A DNA stretch of 64,000 bases, taken from contig CANJNC010000008.1 in assembly GCA_947475685.1 (NCBI GenBank), positions 1-64,000 on the forward strand. Reading direction: 5' to 3'. Each line of letters starts with the position of its first letter. Position 1 is the first letter of the stretch. The notes beneath the pieces are model-generated. The model was not told where the DNA came from, did not search any database, and worked only from the letters and a program-made list of their open reading frames with translations. The DNA comes from Comamonadaceae bacterium (lineage in GTDB: Bacteria > Pseudomonadota > Gammaproteobacteria > Burkholderiales > Burkholderiaceae_C). Positions 55,001-64,000 of this stretch are shown here, one piece after another. The translations under genes and the position numbers were made by a program.

Positions 55001-56548
55001 TTAACTGCTTAATTTGATCCCTTTGAACTCACCTGTTGCAATTCGCTGTTTCCAGATTTCAGGTCCTGTGATGTGCGCACTCGTGCCTCCCGAGTCGACC
55101 GCAACGGTCACAGGCATATCGACCACATCAAATTCATAAATCGCCTCCATCCCCAAATCTGCAAAGCCAACCACTTTGGATGTTTTGATGGCCTTGCTGA
55201 CCAAGTATGCTGCGCCACCAACGGCCATGAGGTAGGCGCTCTTGTGTTTTTTGATGGCTTCAATCGCGACAGGCCCTCTCTCGGCTTTGCCAATCATCGA
55301 CAGCAAGCCTGTTTGAGCCAGCATCATGTCTGTGAATTTATCCATCCTCGTGGCCGTGGTTGGGCCCGCAGGCCCCACGGCTTCTTGGCCAACCGGGTCC
55401 ACCGGGCCGACATAATAGATCACACGATTTTTAAAGTCTACAGGCAACGGTTCTCCTTTGGCCAGCATGTCTTTGATGCGTTGGTGTGCCGCGTCTCGTC
55501 CCGTCAACATCCGCCCGTTTAAAAGCAGGGTTTGCCCTGGTGTCCAAGAGGCCACTTGCTCCTTGGTGAGCGTATTGAGGTCTACGCGTTGGCTTTTTTG
55601 AGTATCGGCCTTCCATGCCACTTGAGGCCAAAGATCCAAAGATGGGGGGTCAAGGAAAACGGGCCCTTGTCCATTCATGACAAAGTGAGCATGTCGAGTG
55701 GCCGCGCAATTGGGAATCATGGCCACGGGTTTGCTAGCGGCATGAGTGGGATACATTTTGATTTTGACATCCAAGACCGTTGTCAACCCACCTAGCCCTT
55801 GTGCACCAATGCCAAGCGCATTGACTTTTTCGTAGAGCTCGAGTCTGAGGTCCTCGACTTGGGTCAGCACCTGTCCCATAGAAGCTTTCTCTTGCAGTTG
55901 GTACATGTCCAAGTCATCCATCAGACTTTCTTTGGCCATCAAGACAGCTTTTTCTGCAGTGCCACCAATGCCAATGCCAAGCATGCCCGGTGGACACCAA
56001 CCTGCACCCATGGTGGGTACCGTTTTCAAGACCCAGTCCACCACGCTGTCGCTGGGATTGAGCATAATCATTTTACTTTTGTTCTCGCTGCCCCCCCCTT
56101 TGGCCGCAACGGTGACCTCTAAGGTGTCTCCAACAACAACTTCTGTAAAGATCACGGCTGGCGTGTTGTCTTTGGTGTTTTTTCTGGCAAATTCTGGATC
56201 GCTGACCACGCTGGCGCGAAGCATGTTCTCGGCATTGTTGTAGCCTTGACGCACGCCTTCATTGATGGCGTCTTCAAGGCTAGCGGTAAAGCCTTCGAGT
56301 TTGACGTTCATGCCAAGCTTTAAAAACACGTTGACAATGCCCGTGTCTTGGCAAATAGGGCGGTGACCTGTCGCACTCATTTTGCTGTTGGTCAAAATTT
56401 GTGCGATGGCGTCTTTGGCCGCAGGGGACTGCTCACGCTCATAGGCTCTGCCCAAGTGAGAGATATAGTCAGCCGGATGGTAGTAACTGATGAACTGAAG
56501 TGCTGCTGCGATGGATTCAATCAAGTCGTCTTGTCGAATGATGGTCAT
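55001..56548 (-). CDS. Fumarate hydratase, class I (iron-sulfur type)
   Basis: A 515-residue [4Fe-4S] fumarase of the TCA cycle. The cluster cysteines are in RPICQDTGIVN, MIPNCAATRHAHF and the central GWCPPGMLGIGIGG. The alpha domain (KGGGSENKSK) and the C-terminal beta domain (GPTTATRMDKFTDMML; VDSGGTSAH) are fused in one chain, as in FumA/FumB. A run of eight C at 56091-56098 encodes the conserved Gly triplet and does not break the frame. Class I enzymes are oxygen sensitive. Confidence 0.96.
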   Translation of the reverse strand: MTIIRQDDLIESIAAALQFISYYHPADYISHLGRAYEREQSPAAKDAIAQILTNSKMSATGHRPICQDTGIVNVFLKLGMNVKLEGFTASLEDAINEGVRQGYNNAENMLRASVVSDPEFARKNTKDNTPAVIFTEVVVGDTLEVTVAAKGGGSENKSKMIMLNPSDSVVDWVLKTVPTMGAGWCPPGMLGIGIGGTAEKAVLMAKESLMDDLDMYQLQEKASMGQVLTQVEDLRLELYEKVNALGIGAQGLGGLTTVLDVKIKMYPTHAASKPVAMIPNCAATRHAHFVMNGQGPVFLDPPSLDLWPQVAWKADTQKSQRVDLNTLTKEQVASWTPGQTLLLNGRMLTGRDAAHQRIKDMLAKGEPLPVDFKNRVIYYVGPVDPVGQEAVGPAGPTTATRMDKFTDMMLAQTGLLSMIGKAERGPVAIEAIKKHKSAYLMAVGGAAYLVSKAIKTSKVVGFADLGMEAIYEFDVVDMPVTVAVDSGGTSAHITGPEIWKQRIATGEFKGIKLSS

Positions 56549-56944
56549 GGTTTTCTCTTAAGGTTGCAAGGTCTGTCAGTGCCAATAGAAGTCAAGTCGG
56601 TACTGGCAAGTCCAGGGGTTAAGTTTACTCTGCCTGGGTGTGACTTTTTAGCGCTGGGGCTCAGAAAAAGTCCCATTCTCAGGCGGTGCTGCATTTTGGG
56701 CTTGCGGCGCACATTCAAAGGGTTACCCTAGTCAACTTCAGTCAACTTCAGTCAGCTCCCATCACTCTATCCCTTGGCGAAACTCGAGGGCGAAATATGT
56801 CGATCCAATCTGATCAAGATCAAAGTTATGTTTTATTTTTGAAATACAGGGTTTTTCTTGTCAGTTTTGTGAAGGAAGTCTCCATAAAATGCAGTTCTAG
56901 ACTTGGCATGCGCCAATCATCAGTCAATCAGGAGATAAGAGACC
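56549..56944. promoter_or_regulatory. acs/fumarase control region with a 10-bp tandem repeat
   Basis: Nearly 400 bases between divergent genes, without a convincing reading frame. AGTCAACTTC occurs at 56730-56739 and 56740-56749 and, as AGTCAGCTCC, at 56750-56759: three copies at one-helical-turn spacing, ~185 bases before acs. They could be a binding array for an activator. AGGAGATAAG before the acs ATG is a good ribosome site. Promoter boxes cannot be fixed. Confidence 0.45.
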
Positions 56945-58924
56945 ATGAGCGAACACCATACTGAGCTTCCCATTTATTACCCACCGAAAGCGTTTTCAGA
57001 GAAGGCAGCCATTCCAAGTATGCAAGCTTATGACGCTTTGTGTGCACATGCACAACGAGATTATCAAGGTTTTTGGGCTGAGCATGCCAAGCGTTTGATC
57101 ACTTGGAAAAAACCATTCACCAAAGTTTTGGATGAAAGTGAAAGACCATTTTTCAAATGGTTTGAAGACGGAGAGTTGAACGTTTCCTACAACTGCTTGG
57201 ATCGCAACATTGAGCGAGGTTTTGGGGATAAAACCGCCTTGATTTTCGAGGCCGATGGCGGCGAAGTCAGCTCGATCACTTACCGCGATTTATTGGGCAA
57301 GACCTGTCAGTATGCGCATGTTTTGAAGTCCCACGGCGTTGGCAAGGGGGATCGTGTCATCATCTACATCTCCATGTCCATCGATGGCGTGGCCTGCATG
57401 CAGGCCTGTGCCCGCATAGGCGCAATTCACTCCGTGGTGTTTGGGGGCTTTTCTGCGCAGTCTTTAAGAGACCGCATCGAGGACACCGGTGCAAAATTGG
57501 TCATCACAGCCGATCACCAAATCAGAGGGGGTAAACAGTTGGCCTTGAAGTCGATCGTCGATGAGGCTTTGGGATTGGGGGGGTGCGAAAAAATTAAAAG
57601 TGTTTTGGTGGTCAAGCGCTCAGGCGCTCCAGTAGAGATGAAGGAGGGCCGAGACCATTGGTTGGAGCCTTTGGCAAGCGTCAAACCCAAGCACATTGAG
57701 CCTGAGTGGGTGGGTGCAGAGCATCCTTTGTTTTTACTCTACACCTCGGGTTCAACTGGTAAACCCAAAGGCGTTCAGCACTCAAGTGCGGGTTATCTTT
57801 TGCACGCGGCACTCACGACGGAGTGGACCTTTGATTTGAAAGCGAATGATATTTTTTGGTGTACCGCTGACATAGGTTGGGTGACCGGCCACACCTACAT
57901 CACTTACGGCCCCTTGGCGTTGGGTGGAACGGAGATCGTTTTTGAAGGCGTGCCAACCTATCCAAATGCGGGACGCTTTTGGAGCACGATTGAAAAGCAC
58001 AAGGTGAGCGTCTTCTACACTGCACCTACAGCCATTCGCTCTTTGATCAAGTCCGCAGAGGCCGAAGCATCGATCCATCCCAAACAATACAATTTGAGCA
58101 GCTTAAGGCTCTTGGGGTCTGTTGGCGAGCCCATCAATCCTGCAGCTTGGGAGTGGTATTACAAAAATGTGGGCGGCTCCAATTGCCCCATTGTGGATAC
58201 TTTTTGGCAAACTGAGACGGGTGGACACATGATCACGCCCATGCCTGGTGCCACCCCCATGGTGCCTGGTTCATGCACCTTGCCTTTCCCGGGGATAGAG
58301 GCTGGCGTGGTGGATGAAACAGGCAAAGATGTGCCCAATGGACATGGGGGCATTTTGGTGGTGAAAAAACCATGGCCGTCCATGATCAGAACAATTTGGG
58401 GGGATCCTGAGCGGTTCAAAAAGAGTTACTACCCAGAGGACTTCAAAGGACAATACTATTTGGCTGGGGATGGTGCCATTCGAGATGAGAAAACGGGTTA
58501 TTTCACCATCACGGGTCGAATCGATGATGTGCTCAATGTCTCTGGTCATCGCATGGGCACCATGGAAATCGAGTCCGCGTTGGTGAGTTGCACCGAGTTG
58601 GTTGCTGAGGCGGCTGTGGTGGGGCGTCCAGATGACACCACGGGAGAAGCGATTTGTGCTTTTGTGGTCTTAAAGCGGCCAAGACCTCATGGGGAGGAGG
58701 CGCTGAAGTTGGCAAAAATACTAAGGGATCATGTGGGCAAAGAAATTGGACCCATTGCCAAGCCCAAGGACATCCGATTTGGAGACAATTTACCTAAAAC
58801 CCGCTCTGGCAAGATCATGCGGCGTTTGTTGCGCTCGATTGCCAAGGGGGAGGCGATCACGCAAGACACGTCCACCCTTGAAAATCCTGCAATTCTCGAG
58901 CAACTTTCAGAGAAAAGCTTCTAA
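56945..58924 (+). CDS. acs: Acetyl-CoA synthetase
   Basis: A 659-residue AMP-forming enzyme activating acetate to acetyl-CoA. The order is complete: ACS N-terminal domain (~35-95), P-loop [69 protein letters not shown] and the C-terminal [14 protein letters not shown]. The Lys in SGK is the one that Pat-type acetyltransferases modify in other bacteria. Length is normal. AGGAG precedes the ATG. With fumarase and ppsA nearby, the organism is equipped for growth on acetate. Confidence 0.98.
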   Translation: MSEHHTELPIYYPPKAFSEKAAIPSMQAYDALCAHAQRDYQGFWAEHAKRLITWKKPFTKVLDESERPFFKWFEDGELNVSYNCLDRNIERGFGDKTALIFEADGGEVSSITYRDLLGKTCQYAHVLKSHGVGKGDRVIIYISMSIDGVACMQACARIGAIHSVVFGGFSAQSLRDRIEDTGAKLVITADHQIRGGKQLALKSIVDEALGLGGCEKIKSVLVVKRSGAPVEMKEGRDHWLEPLASVKPKHIEPEWVGAEHPLFLLYTSGSTGKPKGVQHSSAGYLLHAALTTEWTFDLKANDIFWCTADIGWVTGHTYITYGPLALGGTEIVFEGVPTYPNAGRFWSTIEKHKVSVFYTAPTAIRSLIKSAEAEASIHPKQYNLSSLRLLGSVGEPINPAAWEWYYKNVGGSNCPIVDTFWQTETGGHMITPMPGATPMVPGSCTLPFPGIEAGVVDETGKDVPNGHGGILVVKKPWPSMIRTIWGDPERFKKSYYPEDFKGQYYLAGDGAIRDEKTGYFTITGRIDDVLNVSGHRMGTMEIESALVSCTELVAEAAVVGRPDDTTGEAICAFVVLKRPRPHGEEALKLAKILRDHVGKEIGPIAKPKDIRFGDNLPKTRSGKIMRRLLRSIAKGEAITQDTSTLENPAILEQLSEKSF

Positions 58925-58939
58925 GCCTCTTTGGGTTTT

Positions 58940-59329
58940 TTAAAGCGCTTTGAGCTGAAGAATCCAAGCCGCCAAAGCTTGGGACTCTTCAGGGCTTACT
59001 TGAGGATTGGCTGGCATGGGGATCGCGCCCCAAACGCCCGAGCCACCTTTGATGATTTTTTGAGCCAGTCGATCTTTGGCCAATGGGTCTTTTTGGTACT
59101 TGATGGCAACGTCTAGGAAGCTTGGACCCACTATTTTTTTATCCACAGCATGGCAAGACATGCAATACTTGGCTTTGGCCAACTCCATTTGTCCTTGCGA
59201 ATTGGACATCGCCCCCAAGCCAAAGCAAAAAAATAAAGCAATTCGAGTAACTTCTCGCCTTTGAACGCGAAGAAGCGAAAGTGAAGAAGTTCTTTTTTTC
59301 ATTTTTTTGATAAAAATCTTTAAAGTCAT
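58940..59329 (-). CDS. Cytochrome c, class I (c551/c8-like)
   Basis: A 129-residue cytochrome c with an N-terminal signal segment (IALFFCFGLGAMSNSQGQ) after a long basic leader. The haem site is C56-M-S-C59-H60. The GGSGVWGAIPMP segment carries the probable Met ligand, and the C-terminal helix is ALAAWIL. Such proteins are periplasmic carriers. The start at 59329 follows the ilvD stop by one base with AGGA upstream; an ATG at 59302 is possible. It is probably cotranscribed with ilvD, an unusual pairing. Confidence 0.88.
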   Translation of the reverse strand: MTLKIFIKKMKKRTSSLSLLRVQRREVTRIALFFCFGLGAMSNSQGQMELAKAKYCMSCHAVDKKIVGPSFLDVAIKYQKDPLAKDRLAQKIIKGGSGVWGAIPMPANPQVSPEESQALAAWILQLKAL

Positions 59330-59330
59330 A

Positions 59331-61040
59331 TTAAAAGGTCCTGTGTTCAAACAAGTCCAGCACAGCACCCTTGCTTGCACTTGAAGCATTGAATGCAAAT
59401 TTCGCTTGTACGCCGCGCAGATATCTGGCTGCAGGTGGGGTCCAACCTACTTTTCTCTTGGCCAATTCGTCATCGCTCACATTCAACTGTAAGAGCAACT
59501 GATGGGCATCGATGGTGATCGAGTCGCCTTCATGGATGAAGGCGATGTTGCCACCCGCTGCGGCCTCTGGGGCCACGTGGCCTACCACCATGCCCCAAGT
59601 GCCGCCCGAAAAGCGTCCATCGGTGATGAGGCCAACGCTCTCACCCAGGCCAGCGCCAATCAAGGCTCCTGTGGGTGCGAGCATTTCAGGCATACCCGGC
59701 CCCCCCTTGGGCCCCAAGTATCTCAAGACCATGATGTCACCCGCTTTGATTTTGCCCTCTAAAATCGCCTTCAATGCGGATTGCTCATCGTCAAAGACAC
59801 GGGCGGGGCCCGTCATGACGGGGTTTTTAAGGCCAGTGATTTTGGCCACGCAACCTTCGGGAGATAAGTTGCCCTTCAATATAGCAAGGTGGCCTTGAGC
59901 GTACAGTGCATTGTCAATGCTTCGAATCACGGTTTGTCCACTATGGGGATGATCGGGGATCACAGCCAAATTTTCCGCAACCGTTTTGCCAGTGATGGTC
60001 ATGCAGTCCCCGTGCAAAAGGCCGGCCTTTAAAAGCGTTTTCATGACTTGGGGGATGCCCCCAGCTTGGTGCAAGTCGACCGCCAAGTATTGACCCGAAG
60101 GTTTGAGGTCACAGATGACGGGGACCTTTTTGCGAATCATCTCAAAGTCGTCAATGGACCAAGGCACATCGGCGGCGTGTGCAATCGCCAAAAAATGCAA
60201 GACCGCATTGGTTGAGCCGCCAGTTGCCATGATCACCGAGACCGCATTTTCAATCGATTTGCGTGTCACGATGTCTCTTGGTTTGAGGTCTTTTTTGATG
60301 GCTTCAATCAGTATCTTGGCAGCCGCTTTGGCCGAGTTTTGCGTCTCATCATGCGGGTTGGCCATGGTGGAGGAGAAAGGAAGCGACATCCCTAGAGCTT
60401 CAAAGGCACTGGACATGGTGTTGGCGGTGTACATGCCTCCGCATGAGCCCGAACCGGGAATGGCTTTTTGTTCGATCTCTTTGAGCTCGGCATCGGACAT
60501 GTTGCCAGCCGCATTTTGACCCACGGCCTCAAAAACGCTCACGATATTCAAGTCTTGTCCGTTGTGGCGACCAGGTAAGATGGTGCCACCGTAGACATAA
60601 ACGGCTGGGACGTTGGCGCGCAGTATGCCCATCATGCCTCCAGGCATGTTTTTGTCACAACCACCAACCACCACAACGCCGTCCATCCATTGGCCTTGAA
60701 CGCAGGTCTCTATGCAGTCTGCGATCACCTCTCTAGAAACCAAGGAGTACTTCATTCCTTCCGTGCCCATGGCCATGCCGTCAGAGATGGTCGGAGTGCC
60801 AAAGACTTGAGCGTTGCCTCCTGCCTCCTCAATGCCTTGAATGGCCGCGTCGGCCAGTTTTTGCAGACCGCTGTTGCAAGGCGTGATCGTGCTGTGACCA
60901 TTGGCAACACCAACCATGGGTTTTTGAAAATCACTCTCTACGTAGCCCATGCCATAGTACATGGAGCGATTGGGTGCGCGAGACTTGCCCTCCGTGATTT
61001 GGGCGGAGCGACGATTGATTTGAATTTTTTTGATGTCCAT
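59331..61040 (-). CDS. ilvD: Dihydroxy-acid dehydratase
   Basis: A 569-residue iron-sulfur enzyme of valine, leucine and isoleucine synthesis. It shows the cluster cysteines in [21 protein letters not shown] and [12 protein letters not shown]. The C-terminal lid has [20 protein letters not shown]. The ATG at 61040 gives the usual N-terminus; a TTG at 61053-61055 would add five residues. It is divergent from lgt and leads directly into the cytochrome gene. Confidence 0.97.
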   Translation of the reverse strand: MDIKKIQINRRSAQITEGKSRAPNRSMYYGMGYVESDFQKPMVGVANGHSTITPCNSGLQKLADAAIQGIEEAGGNAQVFGTPTISDGMAMGTEGMKYSLVSREVIADCIETCVQGQWMDGVVVVGGCDKNMPGGMMGILRANVPAVYVYGGTILPGRHNGQDLNIVSVFEAVGQNAAGNMSDAELKEIEQKAIPGSGSCGGMYTANTMSSAFEALGMSLPFSSTMANPHDETQNSAKAAAKILIEAIKKDLKPRDIVTRKSIENAVSVIMATGGSTNAVLHFLAIAHAADVPWSIDDFEMIRKKVPVICDLKPSGQYLAVDLHQAGGIPQVMKTLLKAGLLHGDCMTITGKTVAENLAVIPDHPHSGQTVIRSIDNALYAQGHLAILKGNLSPEGCVAKITGLKNPVMTGPARVFDDEQSALKAILEGKIKAGDIMVLRYLGPKGGPGMPEMLAPTGALIGAGLGESVGLITDGRFSGGTWGMVVGHVAPEAAAGGNIAFIHEGDSITIDAHQLLLQLNVSDDELAKRKVGWTPPAARYLRGVQAKFAFNASSASKGAVLDLFEHRTF

Positions 61041-61144
61041 TTTTTGTCGTATCAAGAAAGGGTTACTTCGGTTGTAAGGTGTAATAGAGAAACATTTTCT
61101 CTCAATTCAGTAGTTTAACGCTTTGTTCGGGCACAATATTCAAC

Positions 61145-61954
61145 ATGTTAATGCACCCCCAATGGGACCCTGTTGCGCTGAGCATCGGTCCTTTATCCAT
61201 TCACTGGTATGGCATCAGTTATTTGCTTGCCTTTGCCCTTTTCCTTTTTCTTGCCCATCGAAGGCTCATGTCAGAGCCTTACCGTTTAGCCGTTCAATCT
61301 GGACAATGGTCTTATCCAGAGGTGGAGGACTTGCTTTTTTTTGGAGTGCTTGGCGTCATTTTGGGTGGCCGACTGGGTTACTGTTTTTTTTACAAACCGC
61401 TTTTGTACTTAGAGCATCCTGAGCAAGTTCTCTATATTTGGCAAGGTGGGATGAGCTTTCATGGGGGCATGATCGGTGTGGTGCTGGCCATGGTGATTTG
61501 GGCGCGGCTTAGAAAAAAGCCATGGTTGGAGGTGACCGATTTCATTGCGCCATGCGTGCCCACGGGTTTGGCCAGCGGGCGAGTGGGCAACTTCATCAAT
61601 GGCGAGTTGTGGGGCAGGCAAGCCAGTGAGCAGTTGCCTTGGGCAATGGTTTTTCCTCAAAGTGGCTCATTGGTTCCAAGGCATCCCTCTCAAATCTATC
61701 AGTTTCTCTTAGAAGGGGTGCTGCTTTTTGTCGTTTTGTGGTTCTTTGCCAAGAAAAAACGACCGATGGGTGTGGTGTCGGGCGTGTTTTTAGTGGGCTA
61801 TGGACTTTGTCGTTTTGGAGCAGAGTATTTCCGAGAGCCAGATGCGTTTTTGGGCTTGTTGGCTGCAGGCTTGAGCATGGGGCAGTGGCTGTGCGTGCCC
61901 ATGGTGCTTTTGGGCGCTTATTTCTTGGTTGCAGGGCGCTTTAAAAAGATTTAG
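61145..61954 (+). CDS. lgt: Prolipoprotein diacylglyceryl transferase
   Basis: A 269-residue inner-membrane enzyme that transfers diacylglycerol to lipobox cysteines, the first step of lipoprotein maturation. It has about seven membrane helices, the N-terminal ISYLLAF region, [13 protein letters not shown], and the signature [14 protein letters not shown], then [13 protein letters not shown]. Length is normal. It is divergent from ilvD with an 80-100 base gap, an arrangement I know from other Burkholderiales. Confidence 0.97.
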   Translation: MLMHPQWDPVALSIGPLSIHWYGISYLLAFALFLFLAHRRLMSEPYRLAVQSGQWSYPEVEDLLFFGVLGVILGGRLGYCFFYKPLLYLEHPEQVLYIWQGGMSFHGGMIGVVLAMVIWARLRKKPWLEVTDFIAPCVPTGLASGRVGNFINGELWGRQASEQLPWAMVFPQSGSLVPRHPSQIYQFLLEGVLLFVVLWFFAKKKRPMGVVSGVFLVGYGLCRFGAEYFREPDAFLGLLAAGLSMGQWLCVPMVLLGAYFLVAGRFKKI

Positions 61955-62044
61955 ACGCTCTTTGGCAATTTGCTCAAACCCTGGGTGATGTTTTTGTGTG
62001 GAAAAATGAAACCAGGGGATTCAACAATTGGGTGTATTAATGCG

Positions 62045-62070
62045 TAATTACCTATAATTACGGATAATTA
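62045..62070. promoter_or_regulatory. Candidate operator: three TAATTA boxes at 10-bp spacing
   Basis: The palindrome TAATTA occurs at 62045-62050, 62055-62060 and 62065-62070, each exactly one helical turn apart, ending 16 bases before the GntR regulator start. The position and phasing suggest autoregulation. AT-rich DNA can also give -10 like boxes here, so promoter and operator may overlap. Confidence 0.55.
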
Positions 62071-62086
62071 TCAAACTTTCCCACCC

Positions 62087-62764
62087 ATGAAGCCACCCAT
62101 CATCTCCTTGCACCACGAAGTGGCCGATTTGATTCGGGATCAAATCTTTGATGGCGAACTTGCGTCTGGTGCATTCATCGATGAAATGAAGTTGTGCGAG
62201 ACATTGTCCATTTCAAGAACGCCGCTTCGAGAGGCTTTGAAGGTATTGGTCTCGGAGGGCTTGCTTCGACACGAAACTCGGGTGGGGTGTTTTGTGCGCG
62301 TGCTCACAAGCAAAGACATCGATGAAATTTTCCCAGTTTTAGGTCTTTTAGAGGGCCGAGCCGCCTACGAGGCCGCCCTGCGGCTCAATGATGCAGACAT
62401 CGAGGCCTTGGAGATTTGGCAAGAAAGGCTTGGTCAACTTGCCAAGGACAAAGACATCAAGGCTTACTTTAAGACCAATTGGGTGATTCATGAATCCATC
62501 ATCGCTTTGGCCAACAATGCTTGGCTGGCTCAAGTTATTGCAGAGTTAAGACGAGTACTTAGGTTATCGAGATTGCTTCAACTGCAATTGCCAGATCGAT
62601 TAGAGAAGAGTTTTTCTGAGCATGAGAAAATTTTCGCAGCCTTGAAGGCAAAAAATCCGACGGATGCACAAGAGGCCATGAAAGAACATTTAAACCAGCA
62701 GCACCAGGTGATCAGACACTTGGTCGACACATCCCCGCAACTTTCACTGGCACTTAACCCATGA
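62087..62764 (+). CDS. GntR-family regulator, FCD (FadR/VanR) class
   Basis: A 225-residue transcription regulator. A winged helix-turn-helix covers ~8-72 (LHHEVADLIRDQIFDGEL; SISRTPLREALKVLVSEGLL; VGCFVRVL). A helical FCD ligand-binding domain covers ~80-215, with candidate metal or ligand His in WVIHES and MKEHLNQQHQ. Its stop overlaps the malonyl-CoA decarboxylase start by four bases (ATGA). It is therefore likely to control that gene in response to malonate or a related acid, like MatR (inference). Confidence 0.93.
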   Translation: MKPPIISLHHEVADLIRDQIFDGELASGAFIDEMKLCETLSISRTPLREALKVLVSEGLLRHETRVGCFVRVLTSKDIDEIFPVLGLLEGRAAYEAALRLNDADIEALEIWQERLGQLAKDKDIKAYFKTNWVIHESIIALANNAWLAQVIAELRRVLRLSRLLQLQLPDRLEKSFSEHEKIFAALKAKNPTDAQEAMKEHLNQQHQVIRHLVDTSPQLSLALNP

Positions 62765-64000
62765 ACAGACCCCATTGGCTTGAACGCGGCATGAAATTGC
62801 TTCGCTCCAAATTAGATCAACCCACCAAGCCAGAGGCTTTAAAGGTTGCTGAGGACCGTTCAACTCGAGAGAGAATTGATGCTTCATTAAAGCACCGTGA
62901 AGAGGCCTTGTCGCCTCGCTCTCTGCGAAAAATTCTCTCCCAACTCAATGACATCATTGACTCCAAGGTCAGCGAAATTGAGGGCGGGCGACGCGCCAAA
63001 GTGTTTGCCAAATGGTATGAGTTGAGTTTGCCTGAAGTCAGACTTGATGTTTGGTTATTGATGAGCGAACACTTTGGGCCTGATGCCAAAAAAGTCATGT
63101 CGGCCAAAGAGGAATACACGCAAGCATTCGGCACGCAAGAGGAGGGCGCTGCTGAGATCAAATTGCGTCGCTCCTTGGTCTCTCCTAGAACTCGGTTGTT
63201 TCAGCGCTTTGCCGCCTTTGATGGTGGTTTGACATTTTTATTGAGCGTCAGAGCAGAGCTCATCCCGCACTTGAAAACCAATAAGCGATTGGTGGCATTG
63301 GATGCGGAGTTGGAAAATCTATTTTCGACTTGGTTGGACGTGGCTTTTTTAGAGCTCAAACGTTTGAGTTGGGATTCCCCTGCATCTTTGATTGAAAAAC
63401 TGATTCAATATGAAGCCGTTCATGACATCCGCAGTTGGGCAGATTTGAAGAATCGTCTGGACAGCGACCGACGCTGTTACGGGTTTTTTCATCCCAATTT
63501 GCCCAACGAGCCCTTGATCTTTGTGGAGGTGGCCTTGCTGGGTGAATTGGCCAATAGCATCACTCCTTTGTTGGATGAAAATGCCGCGCCAGAGAATCTT
63601 CAAAAAGCCACTGCAGCTATCTTTTACTCCATCAGCAACACGCAAGCTGGCTTGAGGGGGGTTGGATTTGGAGACTCACTGATCAAACGCGTGGTGCAGG
63701 TGTTAAAGGACGAATTTCCTAAACTTAAAACCTTTGCGACCTTGTCTCCCATACCGGGCCTCAAGCCTTGGGCCACCAAGAACATGGACTCGCTTTTGGC
63801 GCGCGCGGGCGATAAACAGACCAAGGCTTTGCAAAAATCACTGGGCTTGGCAGAGCTCAATGGCGCTGAGCTCATCAAGGCCATCGATGCCCTTGGGGAT
63901 TTGTCGAAAAATGCGGTTCTAGAGAGCTTTTTAAAGCAAGCCGCTGCGGTGTACTTGGGCCAAACGCTGCTTGATGGTCATCCATTGGATTCCGTTGCCA
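62761..64000 (+). CDS. Malonyl-CoA decarboxylase (3' end beyond the window)
   Basis: The first ~413 residues of an MCD-family protein; the frame is still open at the window edge. The helical N-terminal domain spans ~60-150. The GNAT-like catalytic domain has YGFFHPNLPNEPLIFVEVAL, FYSISNTQAGLRGVGFGDSL, and LKTFATLSPIPGLKPW, all typical. It decarboxylates malonyl-CoA to acetyl-CoA and CO2. It starts at an ATG overlapping the GntR stop, so the two are cotranscribed. A malonyl-CoA synthetase and a transporter may lie beyond the edge. Confidence 0.93.
   Translation, partial: MNRPHWLERGMKLLRSKLDQPTKPEALKVAEDRSTRERIDASLKHREEALSPRSLRKILSQLNDIIDSKVSEIEGGRRAKVFAKWYELSLPEVRLDVWLLMSEHFGPDAKKVMSAKEEYTQAFGTQEEGAAEIKLRRSLVSPRTRLFQRFAAFDGGLTFLLSVRAELIPHLKTNKRLVALDAELENLFSTWLDVAFLELKRLSWDSPASLIEKLIQYEAVHDIRSWADLKNRLDSDRRCYGFFHPNLPNEPLIFVEVALLGELANSITPLLDENAAPENLQKATAAIFYSISNTQAGLRGVGFGDSLIKRVVQVLKDEFPKLKTFATLSPIPGLKPWATKNMDSLLARAGDKQTKALQKSLGLAELNGAELIKAIDALGDLSKNAVLESFLKQAAAVYLGQTLLDGHPLDSVA

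Noticed and set aside
1-64000. tRNA, rRNA, CRISPR arrays, prophage or intact insertion sequences
   Set aside because: Reading both strands showed no cloverleaf-like sequence, regular spacer repeats, integrase or transposase genes.

Overview
This window is a chromosomal stretch of a betaproteobacterium, most likely order Burkholderiales. The evidence is the rpsF-priB-rpsR-rplI block, the surE-pcm-nlpD-rlmD run, the alaA-hom-thrC-moeA-moaD-moaE-clpB order, the ppsA/ppsR pair, and five Bug-type tricarboxylate-transporter receptors. Base composition is moderate for this group and clearly AT-richer in the first ~10 kb. No rRNA, tRNA, CRISPR array, phage or intact insertion sequence was seen. I do not assign a family or genus.

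Layout. 1-5064: a 1227-residue repetitive surface or secreted protein (LamG-like N-terminal part, single dockerin-like EF-hand near the C-terminus), then about 1 kb with no gene. 5065-8477: a periplasmic solute-binding protein overlapping a hybrid histidine kinase, with no ABC permease beside it. 8637-13444: five consecutive exported proteins: a carboxymuconolactone-decarboxylase-fold protein, an alpha/beta hydrolase, a PQQ dehydrogenase with a D-Y-D metal motif typical of lanthanide enzymes, a small unknown Cys-containing protein and a cytochrome c. 13457-22406: central metabolism and housekeeping: ppsA/ppsR, a GlcG-like protein, a YccA-type membrane protein behind a heat-shock-like promoter, rlmD, nlpD, pcm and surE. 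rpoS is missing from its usual place between nlpD and rlmD. 22711-25710: the ribosomal protein/priB operon and dnaB.

25792-38482: accessory catabolism. A cupin and a hydrolase are on the minus strand. A long plus-strand run then carries a KTSC-domain protein, an RraA-type aldolase, five Bug receptors, an acyl-CoA synthetase, a hotdog thioesterase, a DUF3820 protein, an MmgE/PrpD protein and an M20 amidohydrolase. It looks like uptake and CoA-linked breakdown of one or more carboxylates or amides; the substrate is unknown and no TctA/TctB membrane components are present.

38542-64000: mostly housekeeping: PhoH, a peroxiredoxin, the alanine/homoserine/threonine operon, molybdopterin genes, clpB with a heat-shock promoter, an MFS transporter next to a ThDP enzyme, class I fumarase, acs, a cytochrome c, ilvD and lgt. 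It ends with a GntR regulator overlapping a malonyl-CoA decarboxylase gene cut by the window edge, preceded by three TAATTA boxes at exact 10-bp spacing.

The features most worth following up are the binding-protein/kinase pair, the putative lanthanide quinoprotein module with its small unknown partner, the receptor-rich catabolic cluster, the missing rpoS, and the phased TAATTA operator. No clearly new defence or mobile system was found.
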